DNA of 44,975 bases from Kutzneria sp. 744 (GTDB lineage: Bacteria > Actinomycetota > Actinomycetes > Mycobacteriales > Pseudonocardiaceae), in NCBI RefSeq assembly GCF_000568255.1, contig NZ_KK037166.1, positions 2,347,527 to 2,392,501 of the forward strand, given 5' to 3'. Numbering within the stretch: the first letter of the stretch is position 1; every line of letters begins with the position of its first letter. Positions 9,223 to 16,981 of the stretch are shown here, one piece after another. The position numbers and the translations under genes were made by a program. The notes beneath the pieces were generated by a model. That model did no database searches. It saw nothing but the letters and a program-made list of their open reading frames with translations, and had not been told where the DNA came from.

Positions 9223-10290
9223 TTGAGAACGGTAGTTGACCTGGCCGCCGCCGACCGCTTCGAGGAGCTGGCCGACCGCTTCACGCCTGAGCTGCGGGCC
9301 GCGGCGTCGGCCGACCTGGTTCGGTTGGCCTGGGCCAAGGAGGTCGGCGAACTGAGGTCGGTCGGCGAGCCGGTGAACCTCGGTTCCGGGACGTTCAGCG
9401 TGCGACTCAACGGAAACGTCGACTTGTTCGCGTCGTTCGACGAGCAGGGCCGGGTGAGCGGGCTGCGGCTGGCCGCCGCCGCGCAATGGACGCCGCCGCC
9501 CTACGCCAAGCCGCACCTCTTCACGGAAACCGACGTGCTGGCCGGTCAGCGACCCGGCGCATTGGCGTTGCCACGCAAGGGAAACGGCATCGGGGTGGTG
9601 CTGCTCAGCGGCGGCGGGCCGTTCGACCGGGACGGCACCGCCGGGGCGATGAAGCCGTTGAAGGACCTCGCCTGGGGGCTGGCCGGCCGGGGCGTCGCGT
9701 CGGTGCGGTTCGACAAGCCGGTGGACGCGCCGACCTTGACCGAGGAGTACGTGCCGCACGCGGTCGCCGGCGTGGAACTGCTCCGCGAGCACGTGGATCG
9801 GGTGTTCGTGGTCGGCCACAGCGCCGGCGGCAAGGTCGCACCCAAGGTCGCCTTGGCGGCGCCAGCGGTGTCAGGTCTGGTCTTGATGGCCGCCGACACC
9901 CAACCGATGACCGACACCGCCGTACGCGTGGGCCGACGCCTCGGGCAGGACCTCACCGAGGTGGCGGCCCGGACCGCCGACGTCACCGCCGACACCCCGG
10001 CCGGCGAGCTGCTGTTCGGCTTTCCGGCGACGTATTGGCTGGAGCTCAAGGCGTACGACCAGGTCGCGACGGCCATCGAGGCCGACCGCCCGATGCTGGT
10101 GCTGCAAGGCGGCCGGGACTACCAGGTGACGGTCGAGGACGACCTGCCGGCGTGGCGCCGGGTGCCGCGAGCGGAGATCAGGATCCTCCCGGAGCTGGAC
10201 CACATGTTCTTCCCCGACAACGGAACACACGTGGACGAGCAGGTGATCGAAGACATCGCCGCCTGGGTCAGTTCACCCGCCGCCGACTGA
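9220..10290 (+). CDS. alpha/beta hydrolase with N-terminal DUF3887-like domain
   Basis: A 356-residue protein from the ATG in CATATG (MLRTVVDLAAADRF). Residues 1-80 look like DUF3887, a small domain often fused to hydrolases (ADRFEELADRFTPELR). The hydrolase core shows an oxyanion region (LLSGGGPFDRDG), a nucleophile elbow VVGHSAGGK, an acid in LQGGRDYQV and the terminal LDHMFF histidine, giving a full Ser-Asp-His triad. No signal peptide, so cytosolic. It is probably an esterase or thioesterase acting on a small substrate. No ribosome site precedes the ATG. The 3' end overlaps the convergent IclR gene by 23 bases. Confidence 0.8.
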   Translation: MLRTVVDLAAADRFEELADRFTPELRAAASADLVRLAWAKEVGELRSVGEPVNLGSGTFSVRLNGNVDLFASFDEQGRVSGLRLAAAAQWTPPPYAKPHLFTETDVLAGQRPGALALPRKGNGIGVVLLSGGGPFDRDGTAGAMKPLKDLAWGLAGRGVASVRFDKPVDAPTLTEEYVPHAVAGVELLREHVDRVFVVGHSAGGKVAPKVALAAPAVSGLVLMAADTQPMTDTAVRVGRRLGQDLTEVAARTADVTADTPAGELLFGFPATYWLELKAYDQVATAIEADRPMLVLQGGRDYQVTVEDDLPAWRRVPRAEIRILPELDHMFFPDNGTHVDEQVIEDIAAWVSSPAAD

Positions 10291-11005
10291 ACTTGTGCAG
10301 GGCGTCCAGCAGTAGCTCGACGAACTCCGGCAGCCGCCCGATGGCCTGATCATGCGGCCCGGCCAGGGCGACGGCCCCGACGACCAGGCCCTGCTCCCAC
10401 ACCGGCGCGGCCACGGACGCGATGCCGCGCAGCATGGGGCCGCTGTCCCCCATGGTGTAGCCGGCCTCCCGGACGCTGCTCAGCTCGGTGAGCAACGCCA
10501 GCGCGCCGGGGCGGTCGTCGGGGAAGGCCGCCGCGACCAGCTCGTGGCGTTCGCGGTCGGGCATGAACGCAAGCAGGACGCGACCTACTGCCGTCTCCGG
10601 CAACGGAGTGCGGAGTTGCTGCACGGTCAGGTAGTTGAAGGGGTCGTCGGTGCCGGCCCAGTCTGCGTACACGGAGGTGTCGCCGGTGCGCACGGCCAGC
10701 ACGGCGCTCAGGCCGGTCCGGTTGTGCAGGTCGACCAGGTCGGCATGCCCCACGGTGGACACGAGCCGCTGCCCGGAGCGCATGGCCAGCAGATAGGGCG
10801 CGGCGCCGAGACGGAAGCGCTTGTCGTCCTCCTCCAGGTAGCCGACGGCGACCAGGCCGTTGACCAGCTTCTGCACCGACGACACCGGGGCGTGCAGGCG
10901 AAGCGCCAGCTGGGTCAGCGTCAGCCCCGACCGCTCGGTGACCACCGCCTCCAGGATCTCCGCGATCCGGTCCACCGCCCGGTGGTGCGGCCGCAGCTCG
11001 GACAT
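10268..11005 (-). CDS. IclR-family transcriptional regulator
   Basis: A 245-residue protein with the IclR layout: winged HTH at 10-70 (LTLTQLALRLHAPVSSVQKL, then VAVGYLEEDDKRFRLG) and an effector domain (VGHADLVDLHNRTGL, then TAVGRVLLAF and GIASVAAPVWEQGLVVGAVAL). It is divergent from the acyl-CoA operon, and a perfect palindrome sits just upstream of its start, so it is the probable local regulator of that operon, responding to a small organic acid or acyl derivative. The family and likely target are well supported; the ligand is unknown. Confidence 0.9.
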   Translation of the reverse strand: MSELRPHHRAVDRIAEILEAVVTERSGLTLTQLALRLHAPVSSVQKLVNGLVAVGYLEEDDKRFRLGAAPYLLAMRSGQRLVSTVGHADLVDLHNRTGLSAVLAVRTGDTSVYADWAGTDDPFNYLTVQQLRTPLPETAVGRVLLAFMPDRERHELVAAAFPDDRPGALALLTELSSVREAGYTMGDSGPMLRGIASVAAPVWEQGLVVGAVALAGPHDQAIGRLPEFVELLLDALHKFSRRRVN

Positions 11006-11016
11006 GATCCACTCCT

Positions 11017-11030
11017 TACCTATATAGGTA
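11017..11030. promoter_or_regulatory. palindromic operator TACCTATATAGGTA
   Basis: A perfect 14-base palindrome in the 104-base gap between the IclR gene and the CoA-transferase gene, in an AT-rich spot suited to overlap promoter -10 elements. Probable IclR binding site. Confidence 0.6.
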
Positions 11031-11109
11031 GAACCGTATCACATTGCGTAAAGCCGAGGAGCGGAGCAAGGTAGTTCATGTAAGGCAAACAACTGAGGAG
11101 GCGGAGAGC

Positions 11110-12300
11110 ATGGGGGCTCTGGACGGCATCAGGGTGATCGACCTCGCGACCGTGGTCATGGGGCCGTACGCCACGCAGATCCTCGGCGACCTGGGCGCCG
11201 ACGTGATCAAGGTGGAGCCGCCGACCGGCGATTCGAGCCGACTGGCCGCGCCGTACCGCAACGAGGGCATGGGCTCGCTGGCCCTCAACGTCAACCGCAA
11301 CAAGCGAGCGGTCGCCATCGACCTGAAGAACCAGCGCGGCAAGCAGGTCTTCCTGGACCTGGTCAAGACGGCCGACGTGCTGGTGACCAACATGCGCCCG
11401 GGCGCGCTGCGCCGGCTGGGCCTGGACTACGAGCAGCTGGCCGAGGTCAACCCAGGCCTGGTCTACTGCAACGCGCAGGGCTTCCGCAGCGACTCGTCCC
11501 TGGCCGACCGCGCCGCCTACGACGAGATCGTGCAGGCCGCGTCCGGCACCGCCGACCTGATGCGCCGCGCCACCGGCACGCCGACGTACATGCCGACCAT
11601 TCTGGGCGACAAGGTCAGCGGCCTGACCATCGTCTACGCCGTGCTGGCCGCCCTGCTGCACAAGCAGCGCACCGGCGAGGGCCAGCGCGTCGAGGTGCCG
11701 ATGACCGACACCATGCTGGCCTTCAACCTGGTCGAGCACCTCGCCGGCCGCACGTTCGAGCCGGCCGCCGGCCTGATGGGCTTCTCCCGCTCGCTGTCCC
11801 CCGGCCACCGCGCCGTGAAGACGAAGGACGGCTGGGCCTGCATCCTGCCCTACAGCCGGCGCAACATCGACGACTTCTTCGCCGAGGTCGGGCACGCCGA
11901 GCTGCTGGACGACCCCCGTTTCGCCGACTCGGCCAGCCTGGCGGCCAACTTCGACGCCTTCTACGACCTGATCGAGAAGTTCGCGGCGGAGCGCACCACG
12001 GCCGAGTGGGAAGCGACCTGCGCCCGGCTGAGCATCCCCTTCGCCCCGGTGCTCGACCTGGACGACGTCACCGAGGATCCCTATGTCACCGAGGTCGGCC
12101 TGCTGGAGTGCGCCGAGCACCCCACCGAAGGCACCTATCGGGTGATCGGTTCCCCCGTGCAGTTCTCGGCCACGCCTGCGAGTGTGCGAAGGCACGCGCC
12201 GCGGCTGGGGCAGGACAACGACGAGGTGCTGGGCGAACTCGGGTACTCCGAGGACGAACTGCGTGAGCTGGCCGAGGCCGGCGTCACGGTGAGGAGGTAG
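11110..12300 (+). CDS. CaiB/BaiF (family III) CoA-transferase
   Basis: A 396-residue protein; the ATG follows GAGGAGG at 8 bases. It is a typical family III CoA-transferase: LDGIRVIDLATVVMGPYATQ, LGDLGADVIKVEPP and LNVNRNKRAVAIDL near the N-terminus, and AAYDEIVQAASG carrying the expected catalytic Asp at 138, which forms the aspartyl-CoA anhydride. It transfers CoA between an acyl-CoA donor and a carboxylic acid, and so would activate the substrate of this operon. First gene of four; its TAG shares a base with the next possible GTG. The acid it activates cannot be read from sequence. Confidence 0.93.
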   Translation: MGALDGIRVIDLATVVMGPYATQILGDLGADVIKVEPPTGDSSRLAAPYRNEGMGSLALNVNRNKRAVAIDLKNQRGKQVFLDLVKTADVLVTNMRPGALRRLGLDYEQLAEVNPGLVYCNAQGFRSDSSLADRAAYDEIVQAASGTADLMRRATGTPTYMPTILGDKVSGLTIVYAVLAALLHKQRTGEGQRVEVPMTDTMLAFNLVEHLAGRTFEPAAGLMGFSRSLSPGHRAVKTKDGWACILPYSRRNIDDFFAEVGHAELLDDPRFADSASLAANFDAFYDLIEKFAAERTTAEWEATCARLSIPFAPVLDLDDVTEDPYVTEVGLLECAEHPTEGTYRVIGSPVQFSATPASVRRHAPRLGQDNDEVLGELGYSEDELRELAEAGVTVRR

Positions 12301-12302
12301 TG

Positions 12303-13043
12303 GTGAAGGCATCGGAAGTGGCCCGCCGCCTGGCGACCCCGCTGACCGCGCCCGCGTGGGCCCCGGTCCGGGCCCGGTTCACCGACCGGGAGTACCTGAA
12401 CATCGTCTACCGCACCGATCCCGAGGCGTTGCGGGCCGTCGTGCCGGAGCCGTTGGAGATCGACGAACCGCTCGTCCGGTTCGAGGTCATGAAGATGGGC
12501 GACAGCACCAGCTACGGCCCCTACACCGAATCCGGCCAGGTAATTCCGGTCCGGTTCGGCGAGGAGCGCGGCGAGTACCTGCACGCGATGTACCTGGACA
12601 ACGTGGCCGCGACCGTGGCCGGCCGGGAGATCAGCGCGTATCCGAAGACCGCCGGCTCGCCCCGGCTGTTCGCCGAGGCCGGCGCGCTCGTGGGCACTTT
12701 GGACGTCGGCACGCAGCGGGTGGCCACGGGAACCATGGGGTACAAGCACTACCCGATGGACCTGGACGAGGCCCGCGCCGAGCTGACGCTGCCCACATAC
12801 ATGGTCAAGATCGTGCCCGGCTACGAGCGCGAGCCGCGGGTGGCCGAACTGGTCCGCACCCAGATCACCGACATCACGGTGAAGGCCGCCTGGACCGGGC
12901 CGGCCCGGTTGCAGCTGTTCCAGCACGTCCTGGCCCCGCTGGCCGACCTGCCCGTGCTGGAGGTCGTGTCGGCCAACCACATCATCACCGACCTGACGCT
13001 GTCCGGTGTCCAGCCGGTGTTCGACTACCTCAAGGAGCGCTGA
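12303..13043 (+). CDS. acetoacetate decarboxylase (ADC)-family protein
   Basis: A 246-residue protein; the second GTG (12303) is chosen because GAGGAGG then has 6-base spacing, though 12300 is possible. The size and the segment GREISAYPKTAGSP match acetoacetate decarboxylase, with the Schiff-base lysine at position 115 in this numbering. In the clostridial enzyme the next residue is a second lysine that lowers the pKa of the first; here it is Thr. The protein may therefore be a divergent decarboxylase or another ADC-fold enzyme (aldolase-dehydratase members are known). Its place between a CoA-transferase and a hydroxyacyl-CoA dehydrogenase suggests it acts on a beta-keto acid or related intermediate. 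Confidence 0.85.
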   Translation: MKASEVARRLATPLTAPAWAPVRARFTDREYLNIVYRTDPEALRAVVPEPLEIDEPLVRFEVMKMGDSTSYGPYTESGQVIPVRFGEERGEYLHAMYLDNVAATVAGREISAYPKTAGSPRLFAEAGALVGTLDVGTQRVATGTMGYKHYPMDLDEARAELTLPTYMVKIVPGYEREPRVAELVRTQITDITVKAAWTGPARLQLFQHVLAPLADLPVLEVVSANHIITDLTLSGVQPVFDYLKER

Positions 13044-13045
13044 CC

Positions 13046-13927
13046 ATGACTGTCGCAGTTGTCGGCGCCGGCACCATCGGCCTGTCGTGGACGACCCTGA
13101 TGCTGGCCAAGGGACACACCGTGCGCGTTACGGATCCCCGACCGGACCTGGAGTCCGCGGTTCGGGACGCCGTCCGCGAGTTCGCCCCGACCGTGCCGGG
13201 TTTCACCGGTGACGCCGAGGAACTGCTGTCCCGTCTGGAGATCGTCGGCTCCGTGGAGGACGCCGTCGACGGTGTCCAGGCGGTGCAGGAGAACGGGCCG
13301 GAGCGCCTGGAGTTCAAGCGGGATCTCTTTGCCACCATCGAGAAGGCGGCTCCCACCGACGCATTGATCCTGTCGTCCACCTCGGGCCTGACGCCGTCGT
13401 CGATGTCGTCGAAGATGGTGTCGCCGGGACGGCTCGTCGTGGGGCACCCGTTCAACCCGCCGCACCTTCTGCCGCTGGTGGAACTGGTCGGCGCCGACGA
13501 GGCGGAAGTGGCCCGCGCCAAGGAGTTCTACCTGTCGCTGGGCAAGGTTCCGGTGGTGGTGCACCAGGAGGTCCGCGGCCACGTGGCGAATCGCCTGCAG
13601 CGCGTGCTGTTCGAGGAGTGCGTGAACCTCGTCGAGCAGGGCGTGGTGTCCATGACCGAACTGGACGACATCGTCACCAACTCGGTGGGCGTGCGCTGGG
13701 CGACCGTGGGGCCGTTCCTGGCCTTCCACCTCGGTGGCGGCCCGGGCGGGCTGCGGCACATGATGGCCCACCTCATGCCGTACATCCCGGCCGACGTGCA
13801 GGCCCGGCTGGCCGACCAGGCCGAAGCCGTGTACCCGTTGGCCGACAACGAAAGGCGAGCCGCCGAGCGCGACCGCGAACAGCTTGGGATCATCAGCTTG
13901 AAGGAGCGTGACGACGATGTCCGGTGA
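13046..13927 (+). CDS. 3-hydroxyacyl-CoA dehydrogenase family protein
   Basis: A 293-residue NAD-dependent dehydrogenase; the ATG has AAGGAG at 8 bases and lies 2 bases after the ADC stop. The Rossmann motif VVGAGTIG is at the very N-terminus, the DP pair after the second strand (VTDPRPDL) suggests NAD rather than NADP, and VVGHPFNPPHLLPLVEL contains the catalytic His 134. It is about 290 residues with one C-terminal domain, nearer the short lambda-crystallin/carnitine-dehydrogenase-like members than fused beta-oxidation enzymes. It would oxidise a beta-hydroxy acid or acyl-CoA to the beta-keto product for which the adjacent decarboxylase-like protein is a natural partner. Its end overlaps the next gene by 11 bases. 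Confidence 0.9.
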   Translation: MTVAVVGAGTIGLSWTTLMLAKGHTVRVTDPRPDLESAVRDAVREFAPTVPGFTGDAEELLSRLEIVGSVEDAVDGVQAVQENGPERLEFKRDLFATIEKAAPTDALILSSTSGLTPSSMSSKMVSPGRLVVGHPFNPPHLLPLVELVGADEAEVARAKEFYLSLGKVPVVVHQEVRGHVANRLQRVLFEECVNLVEQGVVSMTELDDIVTNSVGVRWATVGPFLAFHLGGGPGGLRHMMAHLMPYIPADVQARLADQAEAVYPLADNERRAAERDREQLGIISLKERDDDVR

Positions 13928-15065
13928 CTTCTACGACTTCGAGGGTTTGCTGACCGAGGACGAGAAGGCGATCGTCGCGAAGACGCGGGAGTTCCTGCGC
14001 AGCGAGGTCGCGCCGATCGCCAACGAGTCGTGGGCGAACGCCGAGTTCCCGCACCAGATCGTGAAGGGCTTCGCCGAGCTGGACATCGCCGGCCTGGCCT
14101 ACCGGGGCTCGCGCAGCCTGCTCACCGGCTGGCTGGCCCTGGAGATGAACCGCGTCGACCCGTCCATCGCCACCTTCTTCGGCGTCCACAGTGGACTGGC
14201 CATGGGCAGCATCAACCGCTGCGGCTCCGACGAGCAGAAGGAGCGCTGGCTGCCGGCGATGGCGCGGATGGAGAAGATCGGCGCCTTCGCCCTGACCGAG
14301 CCCAACGGCGGCTCGGACGTGGCCGGCGGCCTGCAGACCACCGCCCGGCGTGACGGCGACGACTGGATCCTCAACGGCGCCAAGCGCTGGATCGGCAACG
14401 CCACATTCGCCGACCTGGTCGTGGTGTGGGCGCGGGACGAGGCCGACAACAAGGTCAAGGGCTTCGTGGTGGAGAAGGACACGCCCGGCTTCACCGCCAC
14501 CAAGATCGAGCACAAGATGGCCCTGCGCACCGTGCAGAACGCCGACATCACCCTGGTCGACTGCCGCGTGCCCGAGGCCAACCGCCTCCAGAACGCGCAC
14601 GGTTTCCGCGACACCGCCGACATTCTGCGGCAGACCCGCGGCGGCGTGGCCTGGCAGTCCGTCGGCGTGATGATGGGCGCCTACGACCTCGCGCTGGCCT
14701 ACGCCAAGGAGCGCAAGCAGTTCGGCAAGCCCATCGCCGGCTTCCAGCTCGTGCAGGACCTGCTGGTGAAGATGCTCGGCAACGTGACCGCGTCACTGGG
14801 CATGGTCGTGCGGCTGGCCCAGTTGCAGGACGAGGGCGTGTACCGGGACGAGCACTCCTCGCTGGCCAAGGCGTTCTGCACCTCGCGGATGCGGGAGGCC
14901 GTCGGCTGGGCCCGGGAGATCCTGGGCGGCAACGGAATCGTGCTCGACTACAACGTCGGCCGCTTCGTGGCCGACGCCGAGGCGGTGTACTCCTACGAGG
15001 GCACGCGGGAGATCAACTCCCTGGTCACCGGCCGGGCGATCACCGGGTTGAGCGCCTTTGTCTAA
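13917..15065 (+). CDS. acyl-CoA dehydrogenase of the ACX4/glutaryl-CoA dehydrogenase clade
   Basis: A 382-residue flavoenzyme. The ATG at 13917 has AAGGAG at 10 bases; a GTG at 13908 is too close to it. FAFALTEPNGGSD-type flavin contacts (FALTEPNGGSDVAGG), KRWIGNATFADLVVVWA, RKQFGKPIAGFQ and YSYEGTREINSLVTGRAITG (catalytic Glu 361) follow the pattern of plant ACX4 and glutaryl-CoA dehydrogenases rather than straight-chain butyryl-CoA dehydrogenases. It introduces the alpha-beta double bond in an acyl-CoA, possibly with decarboxylation if the substrate is a dicarboxylyl-CoA. Last gene of the operon; a canonical terminator follows. Confidence 0.92.
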   Translation: MSGDFYDFEGLLTEDEKAIVAKTREFLRSEVAPIANESWANAEFPHQIVKGFAELDIAGLAYRGSRSLLTGWLALEMNRVDPSIATFFGVHSGLAMGSINRCGSDEQKERWLPAMARMEKIGAFALTEPNGGSDVAGGLQTTARRDGDDWILNGAKRWIGNATFADLVVVWARDEADNKVKGFVVEKDTPGFTATKIEHKMALRTVQNADITLVDCRVPEANRLQNAHGFRDTADILRQTRGGVAWQSVGVMMGAYDLALAYAKERKQFGKPIAGFQLVQDLLVKMLGNVTASLGMVVRLAQLQDEGVYRDEHSSLAKAFCTSRMREAVGWAREILGGNGIVLDYNVGRFVADAEAVYSYEGTREINSLVTGRAITGLSAFV

Positions 15066-15076
15066 GCAGCAATAAG

Positions 15077-15105
15077 AAGAGCCGGGCTGTTGCCCGGCTT
15101 TTCTT
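15077..15105 (+). terminator. rho-independent terminator of the acyl-CoA operon
   Basis: AGCCGGGC (15080-15087), loop TGTT, GCCCGGCT (15092-15099), then TTTCTTT. With one wobble the stem extends to 11 pairs. Confidence 0.93.
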
Positions 15106-15110
15106 TGTGT

Positions 15111-16133
15111 TCAGGACGGGCGCAGTGGCGGCATCCACAGCCGTTGCGCGCCCGGCACGACCATGCGCACCAGCGCGGCCACCAGCACCGGCAGGCCGGC
15201 GTCGTCCGGCCAGGCGAGGGTGCCGATGGTCTTGAGCGCCCAGTCGCGGTGCCGGCCGTCCCCGGTCGCTTCGGCCATGTCGAGAAGAAACTCCACGTTC
15301 TCGACGACGCCGTGGCAGGACGCCGTGGCCATCGTCCACTGATCGGCCCGCACCGCCGCCGCGGCGGCGTCGGCGACCTTGCGGTAGCGCTCGTCCCCGG
15401 TGGCGAGCCAGGCTCGGACCAGGAAGCTGCCGACGCCGGCCGCGTCGCCGCACCAGCCGCCGAGCGGGATGCTCTCCCCCGGACCCGACGGCCAGCGCGC
15501 CGCCGTCCGGTCCCACATCGCGCCGTCGCACAGGGCGTCGGCCAGGCGGATCGCCTTGATGCGGCAGAGCTTGTCGTCGGTGACCAGCGCGTAGTCCAGC
15601 AGGAACGCCGCGATGCCGGCGATGCCGTGGCCGAAGCCGTACTTGCCCTGATCGGTATCCTGATGCCGGGCGCATTCCGCGGCCCGGTCGAGGAACTGGA
15701 GATCTCCGGTCACCCGCCACGCGTGCAGCACCGTGAGGCCCGCGCCGGCCGAGCCGTCGCAGACGTCCGGATTCGTGCTCACGATCGGGATCTCCGTGGC
15801 CAGCTTGACCGCCCGCGCCATCAGCTTCGGATCGGCCAGCGCCCGCGCCGCGTCCAGCAGCGCCCACACCGCCCCCGACTGGCCGAAGTGCAGACCCGGC
15901 AGGACCATCGACTCCCGCTCGCAGCGCTTGGCCGTGTACTTGGCCGCCGTGCGCACCACCGCCGGCAGCCGCTCGTTGCGCGGCATCGCCGCCACCAGCG
16001 CGCCCAGCACCGAGGCGCTGTGCTTGCGGAGATTGAGCCCGTCGAGCAGTTGAAGAATGCCGTCGTCGAGCAGGCGATCACCCGGCGCACCCTCAGGATG
16101 CACCGCACCTGCTGTCACCGACCCGGTCGACAT
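15111..16133 (-). CDS. stand-alone LanC-like (lanthionine synthetase C-type) protein
   Basis: About 340 residues, starting at ATG (GTG immediately upstream possible). Repeated alpha/alpha-barrel signatures are clear: GLHFGQSGAVWALLDAA, CDGSAGAGLTVLHAW, YGFGHGIAGIAAFLL, GGWCGDAAGVGSFLV and ASCHGVVENVEFLL. Numbered from the GTG, H170 matches the catalytic His of NisC, and C229, C274 and H275 match its zinc ligands, so the active site looks intact. LanC proteins add cysteine thiols to dehydrated residues in lanthipeptides, but no kinase/lyase half (LanKC, LanL), LanB or LanM, and no precursor peptide, was recognised nearby. It may serve a distant cluster or, like eukaryotic LanCL, act on glutathione or damaged proteins. 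Confidence 0.85.
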   Translation of the reverse strand: MSTGSVTAGAVHPEGAPGDRLLDDGILQLLDGLNLRKHSASVLGALVAAMPRNERLPAVVRTAAKYTAKRCERESMVLPGLHFGQSGAVWALLDAARALADPKLMARAVKLATEIPIVSTNPDVCDGSAGAGLTVLHAWRVTGDLQFLDRAAECARHQDTDQGKYGFGHGIAGIAAFLLDYALVTDDKLCRIKAIRLADALCDGAMWDRTAARWPSGPGESIPLGGWCGDAAGVGSFLVRAWLATGDERYRKVADAAAAAVRADQWTMATASCHGVVENVEFLLDMAEATGDGRHRDWALKTIGTLAWPDDAGLPVLVAALVRMVVPGAQRLWMPPLRPS

Positions 16134-16284
16134 CACCGGCAGGACCCCCTCCGGCCTGCGAAAACCCCGCTACCCGTCCACAATCGCACCAGGTGATCGC
16201 GGGGCCGACCATACAGAGCATATAGTCCCGTCACCGTTGCCCCAATGGACACGGCCAGGTAATTCCGTGAAAGATATTCTTGTT

Positions 16285-16758
16285 TTAGCCGATCTGCTTG
16301 AGCAGCTTGGCGATCGTCTCCACCTGTTCCCTGACAGTTGTCAGGGCGGCGGCGCAGGGCGCGGCGTTGGGGCCGGCGGTGCTCGGGTCGGCGTTGTTGA
16401 CGCCCGGATTCTGCGTGCCGACACCGCAGGTGCGCTTCTCGTAGTCGGCGACGGCGGCCTGCACCTTGTCCACGGCGGCCTTGATGGCGTCGGCCTGCTT
16501 GCTTCCGGCCGTCTCCGAGACCACGCTGTTGCCGAAGTTGACGACCTGCGTCGCGTAGCGCTCGCATTCCGGATAGACCCGGGCCGCGTCCACGCTCTGG
16601 CACTGGTCGGCCTCCAGGGCGTCGACCTTCACCGAAAGGTCCTGCACCGACGGCCCGTACTTGGCCACCGGCGGCCCGGTGGGGCCGGCCTCCCGACTGC
16701 ACCCGGCGGTGACCAGGAGCAATGCGGCGGCGGGCAGGACGAGCAGACGCAGGTTCAC
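16285..16758 (-). CDS. putative lipoprotein of unknown function
   Basis: A 157-residue protein from the GTG at 16758; the frame is open to 16815 but a lipobox fits this start. The leader LLVLPAAALLLVTAGC ends in the lipobox TAGC with the lipidated Cys at 20, so it is anchored outside the membrane. The mature part is largely helical, with four further cysteines that could form two disulfides, and a stretch (QADAIKAAVDKVQAAVADYE) that may be a short coiled coil. I do not recognise a family. Confidence 0.7.
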   Translation of the reverse strand: MNLRLLVLPAAALLLVTAGCSREAGPTGPPVAKYGPSVQDLSVKVDALEADQCQSVDAARVYPECERYATQVVNFGNSVVSETAGSKQADAIKAAVDKVQAAVADYEKRTCGVGTQNPGVNNADPSTAGPNAAPCAAALTTVREQVETIAKLLKQIG

Positions 16759-16981
16759 CACCCGGCCAGCGTAGAACAGGACGGGTCGGCCCCCGACGGC
16801 GCGTCCAGCGTGCAACCTCTACAGGTGCGGGGAAATTCCCGCCGGATACACAATTCGCCGATGGGGCAGGAATCGACGACCGACAAGCCAGGATTGGCTG
16901 ACCGCCAGCTTCCGGGCGCGTAGGTTCGCTGTCGACACGACCAATACGTGTGACCGCGTGCACAGTTCTAACGAGGCCATC

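Noticed and set aside
11017-15065. Carnitine-degradation operon
   Set aside because: The CoA-transferase and short dehydrogenase would fit, but the decarboxylase-like protein and ACX4-like dehydrogenase do not match a carnitine pathway I know.
15111-16981. Complete lanthipeptide cluster
   Set aside because: No precursor peptide, dehydratase, transporter or peptidase was recognised around the LanC-like gene.
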